From Tautonia plasticadhaerens (GTDB lineage: Bacteria > Planctomycetota > Planctomycetia > Isosphaerales > Isosphaeraceae), in contig NZ_CP036426.1 of the NCBI RefSeq assembly GCF_007752535.1, forward strand, positions 6,882,001-6,946,000: a DNA stretch of 64,000 nucleotides, written 5' to 3'. The notes beneath the pieces were generated by a model. That model was not told where the DNA came from, ran no database searches, and was given only the letters and a program-made list of their open reading frames with translations. Positions 51,429 to 59,931 of the stretch are shown here, one piece after another. Both the position numbers and the translations under genes were made by a program. Positions within the stretch are counted from its first letter, which is position 1. Every line of letters starts with the position of its first letter.

Positions 51429-52748
51429 ATGGTCGGATCGTCGGCGGGGAGTGGGTCGAGGCCCCGGGTGCTGCTGCTCTCCTCGGCGGCGAGCCCGGAG
51501 CTGGTGAGCATCCACCTGGAGGGCTGGGCGCTGGCCCGGGCGCTGGCCGGGGTGGCGGACGTGCACCTCGTGACCCACGTGATGAATCGGGACGCGATCC
51601 GCCGGGCGGGCCTGGTCGAGGGAACGGACTTCTCGACGATCGACGCGGAGCGGGTGTCGAGGGCGGCGAGCAAGGTCGCCGCGATGCTCGGCGGCTCCTC
51701 GGGCAAGGGCTGGACGGCCGTCTCGGCGGTGTCGGCGCTGACCTATCCCTACTACGAGCGGCTGGTCTGGGAGGCGTTCCGCGACCGCCTGGCCGCCGGG
51801 GAGTTCCAGGTCGTCCACCGCCACACCCCGCTGAGCCCGACGAAGCCGAGCTGGATCTCCGGCAAGGTGGCCCGGCTGGGGATCCCGATGGTCTTCGGGC
51901 CGATCAACGGCGGCCTGCCCTGGCCGAGGGCCTTCGACCGGGTCCGGAGGCAGGAGCGGGAGTGGCTCTCCTACGTCCGGGGCCTGCACAAGCTCCAGCC
52001 GGGGAGCCGGTCGACCTGGGCGGCGGCCTCGGCGATCCTGGCCGGGTCGATCAACGCCTGGGGGCAGTTCGAGCGCGCGCACCGGGAGAAGCTCGTGTAC
52101 GTGCCCGAGAACGCCGTCGATCCGAACCGGTTCGGGCGGCGGCGGTCCCGATCGGCGAGCCGCCCGGTGCGCTGCGTATTCGTCGGCCGGCTCGTCCCCT
52201 ACAAGGGGGCCGACATGCTGCTGGAGGCGGCGGCCCCGCTGCTCCGGGACGGGTCGGTGCGGGTGGACGTCGTCGGCGACGGGCCCCAGATGCCCGAGCT
52301 GCGGGCGATGGCCGCCCGGGAGGGGATCGAAGGGGGCGTGACCTTCCACGGCTGGGTCGAGCACGCGAAGGTGGCCGACCGGCTGGTCGAGTCGGACCTG
52401 TTCACCTTCCCGAGCATCCGGGAGTTCGGCGGCGCGGTGGCGCTGGAGGCGATGGCCGTGGGACTGGTGCCGATGGTGGTCGCCTACGGCGGGCCGGGTG
52501 AACTGGTGACGGACGAGACCGGCTACCTGATCCCCCTGGGGGACCGGCCGTCGATCGTCGCCCGGCTCCGGGAGGCGCTGACGGGGGTGGTGGCCGACCC
52601 GTCACGGGTCGACGAGAAGGCGAAGGCGGCGGTGGCCCGGGTCGAACGGCTGTTCACCTGGGAGGCGAAGGCCAGGCAGATCGAGCAGGTCTACCGCTGG
52701 GTGCTCGGGGCCGGCCCGAAGCCGGTCTTCCCGATGCCGCTGGAATGA
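51429..52748 (+). CDS. glycosyltransferase family 4-type (GT-B)
   Basis: ATG 51429 follows GGAGGCGG. 439 residues. The N-terminal acceptor domain reads RVLLLSSAASPELVSIHLEGWALARALAG. The C-terminal donor domain has FVGRLVPYKGADMLLEAA, VDVVGDGPQMPEL, VTFHGWVEHAKVADRL and the E-x7-E motif EFGGAVALEAMA. Probably adds sugars to a surface glycan; no partner genes nearby to narrow it. Confidence 0.85.
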   Translation: MVGSSAGSGSRPRVLLLSSAASPELVSIHLEGWALARALAGVADVHLVTHVMNRDAIRRAGLVEGTDFSTIDAERVSRAASKVAAMLGGSSGKGWTAVSAVSALTYPYYERLVWEAFRDRLAAGEFQVVHRHTPLSPTKPSWISGKVARLGIPMVFGPINGGLPWPRAFDRVRRQEREWLSYVRGLHKLQPGSRSTWAAASAILAGSINAWGQFERAHREKLVYVPENAVDPNRFGRRRSRSASRPVRCVFVGRLVPYKGADMLLEAAAPLLRDGSVRVDVVGDGPQMPELRAMAAREGIEGGVTFHGWVEHAKVADRLVESDLFTFPSIREFGGAVALEAMAVGLVPMVVAYGGPGELVTDETGYLIPLGDRPSIVARLREALTGVVADPSRVDEKAKAAVARVERLFTWEAKARQIEQVYRWVLGAGPKPVFPMPLE

Positions 52749-52815
52749 ATGGCCGGGCCGCCGCCCGGGGGAACGGGTCGCGTCCCCCCCGGTCGGTCGG
52801 GCGATGGGCCGGGGC

Positions 52816-54120
52816 TCAGGCGTACATGCGCTGGCCGTCGGTGCGGACGTCGACGCCGTGCTCGGCGAGGTAGCCGAGGCAGCGGCGGGGGAGGCGGCAG
52901 TCGACGGTGACGCGGTCGTCGTCGGAGTAGCGGCGGCCCCGGATCATCGCATGCTGGGCGAGGTAGGAGAGGACCCGGCCGTTGCCGACGGCGGTCTCGA
53001 CCTCGGCGTCGAGGGCCGACTCGTTGAGGGCCTCCCGGACGGCCTGCTCCAGGCGGTCGAGGCCGTCCCCGGCGGCGGCGCTCACGACGATCGACTCGTC
53101 GTGGTGGGCGCGGAGCACGTCGAGGAAGGAGCGGTCGGGGACGCGGTCGGCCTTGTTCAGCACCAGGATGGTCGGGTGGCCGAGCAGGCCGATCTCCTCC
53201 AGGACGGAGTTGACCGCCTGGATCTGGGCCTCGGCCTCGGGGCTGGAGGCGTCGACGACGTGCAGCAGCAGATCCGCCTGGCTGGCCTCCTCCAGCGTGG
53301 CCTTGAAGGAGGCGACGAGGGAGTGGGGCAGGTCCCGGATGAAGCCGACGGTGTCGGAGAGCAGGACGTGGCCGCCCCCGGCGAAGGGCCAGCGGCGGGT
53401 CCGGGTGTCGAGGGTGGCGAAGAGCTTGTCCTCGATGAGCACGTCGGCGCCGGTGAGGGCGTTCATGAGCGTGCTCTTGCCGGCGTTGGTGTAGCCGACC
53501 AGGGAGACGGTGGGGACCGCCTCCCGGGCGGCGACCTCGCGCTCCTTGCGGGCCTGGATCTTGTGGAGCTTGGCCTTGAGGTCCTGGATGCGGCCCTCGA
53601 CCAGCCGGCGGTCGGTCTCCAGCTGCTTCTCGCCCGGGCCCCGGACCCCGATGCCCCCCTTGTAGCGGGACAGGTGGGTCCACATCCGCTTCAGGCGGGG
53701 CAGGGAGTAGTCGAGCTGGGCGAGCTCGACCTGGAGCCGGGCCTCGTTGGTCTGCGCGTGGGTGGCGAAGATGTCGAGGATGACCTCGGTGCGGTCGATG
53801 ACCTTGACGCCGAGGGCCTTCTCCAGGTTCCTCCCCTGGGAGGGGCTGAGGTCGTGGTCGACGACGACGAGGTCGGCCTCCTGGGCCTCGCAGAGCCCCT
53901 GCAGCTCCTCGACCTTGCCGGAGCCGACGACCGTCGCGATGTCGACCTGCTGCCGCTTCTGGAGCAAGGAACCGACGACGACCAGGCCCGCCGTCTTCGC
54001 CAGCCCGCGGATCTCGTCGAGGGGGTCCTCCGGGTTGTACCGGCCGTCGGGCAGGAGGATGCCGACGAGGATGGCCCGTTCTCGGAGATCTTTGCGCTCG
54101 GTGCTCTTGAATTCGGTCAA
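52816..54120 (-). CDS. hflX: GTPase HflX
   Basis: No ATG lies near the conserved start; TTG 54120 (LTEFKSTERKDLRERAILVG) gives 434 residues, the usual length. The N-terminal HflX domain has VVGSGKVEEL and VVDHDLSPSQGRNLEKALGVKVIDRTEVILDIFA, a linker with GGIGVRGPGEKQLETDRR, then the G domain: G1 GYTNAGKST, DTVGFIRDLPHSLVASFKAT, G4 NKAD. HflX binds the large ribosomal subunit and rescues stalled or damaged ribosomes. A start further upstream in the open frame is less likely because that stretch is not conserved. Confidence 0.92.
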   Translation of the reverse strand: MTEFKSTERKDLRERAILVGILLPDGRYNPEDPLDEIRGLAKTAGLVVVGSLLQKRQQVDIATVVGSGKVEELQGLCEAQEADLVVVDHDLSPSQGRNLEKALGVKVIDRTEVILDIFATHAQTNEARLQVELAQLDYSLPRLKRMWTHLSRYKGGIGVRGPGEKQLETDRRLVEGRIQDLKAKLHKIQARKEREVAAREAVPTVSLVGYTNAGKSTLMNALTGADVLIEDKLFATLDTRTRRWPFAGGGHVLLSDTVGFIRDLPHSLVASFKATLEEASQADLLLHVVDASSPEAEAQIQAVNSVLEEIGLLGHPTILVLNKADRVPDRSFLDVLRAHHDESIVVSAAAGDGLDRLEQAVREALNESALDAEVETAVGNGRVLSYLAQHAMIRGRRYSDDDRVTVDCRLPRRCLGYLAEHGVDVRTDGQRMYA

Positions 54121-54379
54121 GGCGGCTCTGACCCTCGAAGGGGGGAAGGGAGGGGTGATCGCCCCTCCCGGGGCCTTCCGGCGGCGGGGGGGGCGATGCG
54201 GGTCGATCTGATCGACCCGCGCCGATTCTAGGACGGATCGAGGAACGCCGTCAACGCGGCGGGCCCCGGGCCCCGGTGGAATCGACACGGGGGGCCACCA
54301 TGAAGTTCGTCCGCCCGGGGGCGAATGTTCACGGAATTCCCCCGGTCGGTCAATGCGGCCCCGTCGAGCGAAGCCGGGC

Positions 54380-55297
54380 TCAGCCGGCGAGGACCCGGCG
54401 CGGGCGGTAGAGCCCCGACCCGGGGTCGGCCTCGGCCAGGGCGACGAGGAGGCCATCGGGGCCGAGCAGGGCGACCTCGCCGGGCTCGGCGGGCGGCCCG
54501 ACCCCCGACGCGAGGCCCAGGGGCCGGCCGAGCCGGACGAGGGCCTCCTGCTCGGGGGTGAGGGAAAGTCGGGGGAGGTCGTCGACGGCGTCGAGCGCGG
54601 GGCGGAGCAGCCCGGGGATGGTCTCGGCGGTGAGGCGGTCGGGGTCGGGGGGGAGGGCATCCTCGACGAGGAAGGGGCCGATCCGGGTCCGCCGGAGGGC
54701 GGCGATCAGGCCGCCGCAGCCGAGGGCCTCCCCGACGTCCCGGGCGATCGAGCGGATGTAGGTGCCGGAGCCGCAGTCGACCTCGATTTCCAGGTGGGGC
54801 CACTCGTAACGGACGAGCGCCACCCGATCGATCCGGACCCGCCGGGGGGCGAGGTCGACCGCCCTCCCCTCCCGGGCGAGGTCGTAGGCCCGCTTGCCGC
54901 CGACCCGGAGGGCCGAGTAGGCCGGGGGCATCTGCTCGACCTCGCCGACCTGGGAGGCGAGGGCGGACCGGACGGCGTCCGCTGAGGGAACGGGGGCGTC
55001 GGGGACGGGGGTGACGGCGCCGTCGGCGTCGAGGGTGTCGGAGGTGGCGCCCAGGAGGATCGTGGCGGCGTAGGACTTCGGCCGGCGCTGGACCTGTTCG
55101 ATGAGTCGGGTGGCCGGGCCGACGGCCACCACCAGCACCCCCGAGGCCAGCGGGTCGAGCGTGCCGGCGTGGCCGACCTTCACCTTCGCCTTCTTCAAGG
55201 GGTAGGCGACGCGGTTGACCACGTCCCGGGAGGTGAGCCCGATAGGCTTGTCCAGATTCAGGAGGCCGCAGGGGGGGCGGGATTCGGCGGCGGGCAA
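54380..55297 (-). CDS. truB: tRNA pseudouridine(55) synthase
   Basis: 305 residues. GLLNLDKPIGLTSRDVVNRV, VGHAGTLDPLASGVLVVAVG with catalytic D48, PKSYAATILLGATSDTLDADG, RAYDLAREG and SGTYIRSIARDVGEALG are all TruB signatures. It makes pseudouridine 55 in the T loop of tRNAs. The C-terminal PUA-like part is short. It is in the same direction as hflX but 260 bp apart. Confidence 0.95.
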   Translation of the reverse strand: MPAAESRPPCGLLNLDKPIGLTSRDVVNRVAYPLKKAKVKVGHAGTLDPLASGVLVVAVGPATRLIEQVQRRPKSYAATILLGATSDTLDADGAVTPVPDAPVPSADAVRSALASQVGEVEQMPPAYSALRVGGKRAYDLAREGRAVDLAPRRVRIDRVALVRYEWPHLEIEVDCGSGTYIRSIARDVGEALGCGGLIAALRRTRIGPFLVEDALPPDPDRLTAETIPGLLRPALDAVDDLPRLSLTPEQEALVRLGRPLGLASGVGPPAEPGEVALLGPDGLLVALAEADPGSGLYRPRRVLAG

Positions 55298-55401
55298 CGG
55301 AGGCTCCGAGTGCTGGCGGATGGCGGGGAAAATGGCGTGGGGGCGGGTCGACCGCCTCGCCGGGAGGGCGGACCGGCCGACCGCCTCCCGGGGACCCGGC
55401 G

Positions 55402-57930
55402 TCAGGTCCCGGGGTCGGCGGGGGCGACGTCGAGGCGCACGGGGACCTCGAGGTTCGCGGGGGCGAGGCAGGAGCGGTCGTCGCAGGCCTGGTAGCGGAG
55501 GCGGAGGGTGAGGGTGAGCGGGCCGGCGGGGGCGTCGTCGGCGAGGAGCAGGCGGGCGGTCAGGGTCGCGGTCCCCTCGAACAGCGGGATGGGCGCCTCC
55601 TGGCCGGCGAGGGCCTTGCGGACGGGGTCGGGGTACGAGACCTCGACCAGCTCGGCTGGGGAGTCGTCGGGGAGCGCCAGGGTGGTCGGGATCAGGTTGG
55701 CGGCCCCGGCGGGGTTGGCGTTGAGGTGGTACGGATCGGCGATCGTCAACGCGACGCGGACCTCGAAGGGGGAGCCGGGGCGGACCGGCCGGTCGGGTCC
55801 CCCCGCCTCGGCGGAGACGATCGGGCGGCCGGCGGCGGGCTGCCCCCCCTGCCCCGGCCCGGCGGGCGTCGCGAGGCGGCCGGGGGAGAAGGCGGGGGCG
55901 GGCTCGGCGTCGGCCTGCGCGGCGCCGGGCTCGGATCGGGCGTCGAGGTACTCGTCGACGGCGAGCAGCATCATCGGCGCCGAGCCGGGGGAGCGGCCGA
56001 TCGCAGGGGCGAACGCCTCCAGGGCGTCCCCCGCGACGTCGAGGTAGGACGCCTCGCCGGTCAGGCGGTGCAGGGCGATCAGGTCCCGGATGGCGACGGC
56101 GTTGGGGCCGGGGAGGGCGTCGTCGTAGGGCTCCTTGACCCGGGCGACGAGCGACTCGTGGTCGGCGGCGGTGAAGAAGAAGCCGCCCCGGTCGTCGTCG
56201 GCGAAGTCGGCGATCATGCGGTCGGCGAGGGACCGGGCCTCGTCGAGCCGGATCGGGTCGCCGGTGGCCTCATGGATGCGCAGGAGCCCGTCGATGAAAA
56301 AAGCGTAGTCCTCCAGGTAGCCGGGCAGCCTGGCGACGCCGGATCGGTAGGAGCGGAGCAGGCGGCCGTCGGCGTCCCGGAGCCGTCCGAGGAGGAAGTC
56401 GGCGGTTTGCTCGGCGATTTCGAGGTATTGGGGGGCGTCGAGGGCCCGTGAGGCGTCGGCGAAGGCGCCGAGCATGAGGCCGTTCCACGAGGTGAGGACG
56501 GTGTCGTCGAGGAAGGGCTGCGCCCGGGCCTCGCGGGCGTCGAGGAGCGTCGTCCGGAGCGGGGCGAGGCGGTCCTCGACCTGCTCGGGGGCGAGGCCGA
56601 GGGCGACGGCCTCGGGTCCGGGGGGCTCGGGGCGGAGCAGGACGTATCGGCCGCCCTCGAAGTTCGGCTCGCGGTCGAGGCCGTAAGCCGTGGCGAACAG
56701 GGCGTAGGACGCCTCGTCGCCGAGGAGCGCCTTCACCTCCTCACGGGTCCAGACGTAGGGCATGCCTTCCTCGCCGTCGGACTCGGCGTCCAGGGAGGAG
56801 GCGAAGCCGCCGTCGGGGCCCCTCATGGCGGAGGAGACGAAGTCGAGGGTGGCGCGGGCCTCGGCGGCCCACCGGGGGTCGTCGGTCAGCTCATGGGCCC
56901 GGAGGAAGACGGGGACGAGCTGGGCGTTGTCATAGAGCATCTTCTCGAAGTGGGGGACGGCCCACGCGCGGTCGGTGCTGTAGCGGTGGTAACCGCCGGC
57001 GAGGTGGTCGCGGATGCCCCCCCGGCTGAGGTGGTCGAGGGTCTCGAGGGTCATCTCCCTCGGGCCGGGCACGGCGCCGACGGGGGAGCGCCCCCGGCGG
57101 TGCTGGTCGAGCAGGAAGGCGAGGTTCACCGGCTCGGGGAACTTCGGTCGCTTCGGCTGGTCGGGGTCGAAGCCGAAGCCGCCGAACTCCGGGTCGAACT
57201 GCGAGGCCAGGGCCTCCAGCCCGGCCATCGGGAGGCGGCGGTCGATCGGGACGGCCTCGAGGGCGAGGCCGACGTCGGAGACCCGCCGGACGTAGGCGGT
57301 GAGCTGGGTCGCGTCGTTGAGGACCTCGTCGCGGCGGTCGAGCCAGGCGGCCTGGATGGCGTCGAGCAGCTGGGGGAAGCTCGGCATGCCGTCCCGGGGC
57401 TCGGGGGGGAAATAGGTGCCGCCGTAGAAGGGCCGGCCGTCGGGGGCGAGGAACATCGACATTGGCCAACCGCCGGCGCCCCCGGAGATGCCCTGGAGGG
57501 CGGTCATGTAGATCTGGTCGACGTCGGGCCGCTCCTCGCGGTCGACCTTGATGCAGACGAAGTGTTCATTCAACTGGGCGGCGATGGCTTCGTCCTCGAA
57601 GCACTCGCGCTCCATGACGTGGCACCAGTAGCAGGAGCGGTAGCCGATGGAGAGGAAGACGGGCTTGTCCCGGGCCTTCGCCTCCTCGAACGCCTCGGGT
57701 CCCCAGGGGAACCAGTGGACGGGGTTCCCGGCATGCTGGAGCAGGTAGGGGCTCGTCTCGGCGCCGAGCCGGTTGCGGCCGCCCTCGGGGGCGGGGGGGT
57801 CGTCGGTCGGGGCGGCGCCACTGGCGATCGCGGCCAGGGCCAGGAGGGGGGCGATGCTCGGGAGGGGCCGGGCGGACGGGGAGGCGGGGGAGTCGGGGCG
57901 GGGGTCGATCGTCGCGCCGGGTCGTCGCAT
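55402..57930 (-). CDS. DUF255 thioredoxin-like protein with DsbD-like C-terminus
   Basis: 842 residues with an N-terminal signal-like segment. The Spermatogenesis-associated 20/YyaL core is complete: [29 protein letters not shown] at 100-103 (thioredoxin-type active site), then the (alpha/alpha)6 region with [20 protein letters not shown] and [16 protein letters not shown]. After about residue 700 comes a beta-rich domain ending [21 protein letters not shown], as in DsbD N-terminal domains. This addition is found in planctomycete-type proteins. Role probably thiol redox or N-glycan-like hydrolase; unproven. Confidence 0.88.
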   Translation of the reverse strand: MRRPGATIDPRPDSPASPSARPLPSIAPLLALAAIASGAAPTDDPPAPEGGRNRLGAETSPYLLQHAGNPVHWFPWGPEAFEEAKARDKPVFLSIGYRSCYWCHVMERECFEDEAIAAQLNEHFVCIKVDREERPDVDQIYMTALQGISGGAGGWPMSMFLAPDGRPFYGGTYFPPEPRDGMPSFPQLLDAIQAAWLDRRDEVLNDATQLTAYVRRVSDVGLALEAVPIDRRLPMAGLEALASQFDPEFGGFGFDPDQPKRPKFPEPVNLAFLLDQHRRGRSPVGAVPGPREMTLETLDHLSRGGIRDHLAGGYHRYSTDRAWAVPHFEKMLYDNAQLVPVFLRAHELTDDPRWAAEARATLDFVSSAMRGPDGGFASSLDAESDGEEGMPYVWTREEVKALLGDEASYALFATAYGLDREPNFEGGRYVLLRPEPPGPEAVALGLAPEQVEDRLAPLRTTLLDAREARAQPFLDDTVLTSWNGLMLGAFADASRALDAPQYLEIAEQTADFLLGRLRDADGRLLRSYRSGVARLPGYLEDYAFFIDGLLRIHEATGDPIRLDEARSLADRMIADFADDDRGGFFFTAADHESLVARVKEPYDDALPGPNAVAIRDLIALHRLTGEASYLDVAGDALEAFAPAIGRSPGSAPMMLLAVDEYLDARSEPGAAQADAEPAPAFSPGRLATPAGPGQGGQPAAGRPIVSAEAGGPDRPVRPGSPFEVRVALTIADPYHLNANPAGAANLIPTTLALPDDSPAELVEVSYPDPVRKALAGQEAPIPLFEGTATLTARLLLADDAPAGPLTLTLRLRYQACDDRSCLAPANLEVPVRLDVAPADPGT

Positions 57931-58163
57931 CGCGGCCTCCTCGGGGTGGGCGGGTCGGTCGGTGGGCGGGTCGGCGACCGGGGCGGGGCGCCGGCTCCGA
58001 GGCCCGGTCGGCCCCCGGGCATTGTACCGCGAGCAGAGGGCGGCGCGCCCCGGGGGGCTGGACCGGGCGGCCTCGTGATGGGCGGCAAGAGCGAGTCGCG
58101 ATCGGGATGGCCGGGGCCCTGTCGACCGGATCCCCCGGAGGGCGGGGTCGGCCCGGACGAAAC

Positions 58164-58199
58164 GCGGCCGTCGGCCCCGAGAGGGGGGCCGACGGCCGC
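58164..58199 (-). terminator. 15-bp perfect stem terminator of the DUF1559 gene
   Basis: Arms 58164-58178 and 58185-58199 pair perfectly around a 6-base loop. On the minus strand the hairpin is followed by only three T, so it is GC-driven. It lies 75 bp after the DUF1559 stop. The rest of the 343-bp gap 57931-58273 holds nothing else that can be supported. Confidence 0.8.
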
Positions 58200-58273
58200 G
58201 GGTTTCCCGGGCGTTCGACGGGGAGGCCGGGGCCAGGCCGGGTAGGCAGGGCCCCGATCGCGTCGAGGAGGGG

Positions 58274-59344
58274 TCAGAACTGGTCGGCGCTGACGACCTC
58301 GCCGCCGGCCTTGGTGCCGAGGGCCCACCAGGTCTGCAGGCCGATCGTCTCCTTGATGAAGCGGACGGAGCCGTCGGCCATGGCCGTGTTCACGCCGCCG
58401 GGGTGGTAGCTGGTGGGGGGCTCGGTGCCCCAGAGGTCGAGCGACCAGGTGTTGGGCGGGGCGTTGGTGCATCGCCGGCTGTTGGGGGGGCCGACGTGGT
58501 TGTAGAGGTTGTTGACGTAGCCGGGATAGGTGTACTGCCAGCCGACGCCGCGGTCGTTGCGGATCGAGGCCGTGCCGGGGGCGATGGACTGGCAGGAGGC
58601 CAGCATGGCCATGACGGTGGCGGCGGATCGGGTCCGGTTGTTGAAGTTGGTGGGGAAGACGCCCCGGGCCTCGTTCCCCTTGCCGCCGCCGGCGACGACG
58701 CTGTTGGTGGTGCCGCTGATCCCCTCGCTCCAGAGGGCGGTGTTGCTGGTGCCGTCCCGCATGGCGGCGAAGCCGACGGTCTTGGCGGTGGCGAGCAGGG
58801 ACGTCTCGTCGGCCGGGTAGTCCCAGGGGGAGTACCGGCTCGGGATGACCGGGCCGCTGTAGCCGCCCAGGGCGAAGGGGCCGCCGAGGTTGCCCAGGTA
58901 GTTGGTCACCGGGGTCGTGACCTCGGCGGAGTCGGACGGGCACATGAACGAGGCGATCTTGGTGTCGAAGACGGTCTTGTTGCCGAGCCAGAGGTTGGGG
59001 GCGGCGGTGGTGTTGCCCATCACGCCGAGCGAGGCGTTGTAGGCGTTGTAGAGCGTGCCCTGCTCGATGAACTGGAGGACGCCGACCATCGGGGCGACGC
59101 CCCAGCCCCAGCAGCCGTCGTTGCCGGGGCAGGGCCAGAGGCTGCCCGAGGGGACGGCGTTGTTCACGTCGTGGTAGTTGTGGGTCGCCAGGGCGATCTG
59201 CTTCAGGTTGTTGGTGCACTGGGCCCGTCGGGCGGCCTCCCGGGCGCTCTGCACGGCCGGCAGTAAGAGGGCGATGAGCACGCCGATGATGGCGATCACC
59301 ACCAGCAGCTCGATCAGCGTGAATCCGCGTCGAGTCCGATTCAT
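58274..59344 (-). CDS. DUF1559 prepilin-like secreted protein
   Basis: 356 residues. N-terminal type IV pilin-like cleavage and methylation region ([20 protein letters not shown] then [19 protein letters not shown]) and the DUF1559 body with [22 protein letters not shown] and a C-terminal '[16 protein letters not shown]' segment, typical of planctomycetes. Dozens of paralogues per genome are normal. Probably a pseudopilin-like exported protein; exact job unknown. The lipoprotein gene lies upstream on the same strand. Confidence 0.95.
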   Translation of the reverse strand: MNRTRRGFTLIELLVVIAIIGVLIALLLPAVQSAREAARRAQCTNNLKQIALATHNYHDVNNAVPSGSLWPCPGNDGCWGWGVAPMVGVLQFIEQGTLYNAYNASLGVMGNTTAAPNLWLGNKTVFDTKIASFMCPSDSAEVTTPVTNYLGNLGGPFALGGYSGPVIPSRYSPWDYPADETSLLATAKTVGFAAMRDGTSNTALWSEGISGTTNSVVAGGGKGNEARGVFPTNFNNRTRSAATVMAMLASCQSIAPGTASIRNDRGVGWQYTYPGYVNNLYNHVGPPNSRRCTNAPPNTWSLDLWGTEPPTSYHPGGVNTAMADGSVRFIKETIGLQTWWALGTKAGGEVVSADQF

Positions 59345-59461
59345 GGCAGCTTCTCCACGTTCCGTCGGGACGAGATGGGGCGGGCCGGCCCCCGGGAGAC
59401 GCCCCGGGGCGGCGATGATGACGGCAAGGGTGCGGAGAGGTGGATCGGGTTGGCCCCTTGC

Positions 59462-59689
59462 TTACTGGACGGGGGGGGGACCGGGCGGCGGGCCGGGGAG
59501 CCCGGACGACTCCTGGTAGGGCGGCGGGGGCGTGGGCTCGCCCGGGCTGGTCTCCGCGGAGGAGGCGCCGGCCGGCACCTCGTACACGGGCTCGGGTTCC
59601 GGTTCCCCGCAACCGGCAAGCATCAAGGAAACCGCGACGATCGACGCGAAGGCGACCGACGCTCGGGAGACGCGATCGATGGGATTCAT
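59462..59689 (-). CDS. small lipoprotein
   Basis: 75 residues with a lipobox LAGC (SIVAVSLMLAGCGEPEPEP) and a Pro/Glu/Ser-rich tail. Such lipoproteins commonly precede DUF1559 genes in planctomycetes; the 117-bp spacing and shared strand suggest one transcript. Confidence 0.85.
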   Translation of the reverse strand: MNPIDRVSRASVAFASIVAVSLMLAGCGEPEPEPVYEVPAGASSAETSPGEPTPPPPYQESSGLPGPPPGPPPVQ

Positions 59690-59931
59690 GGGGAGGTCGT
59701 CTGCGTGCGAATGGGTGAGGCCTCGGGGGCGAGGTCGGGGACGCCAGCACCCTCGCTTCTACTTGAGCGGCCATGGGGCCGTCAAGGAGGTGTTCAGCAA
59801 ATGATGGAGGTGACCCCGGGCCATGTGATGACGTGCCGAATCGCGGGGGGCGTGTCGCGGGGGTAGCCCCGGGCCGGTCGTCCCGGGGGCCGTGAGGGCC
59901 CGCCGGGCGACCCGGACGGGGCCGGGCGTGG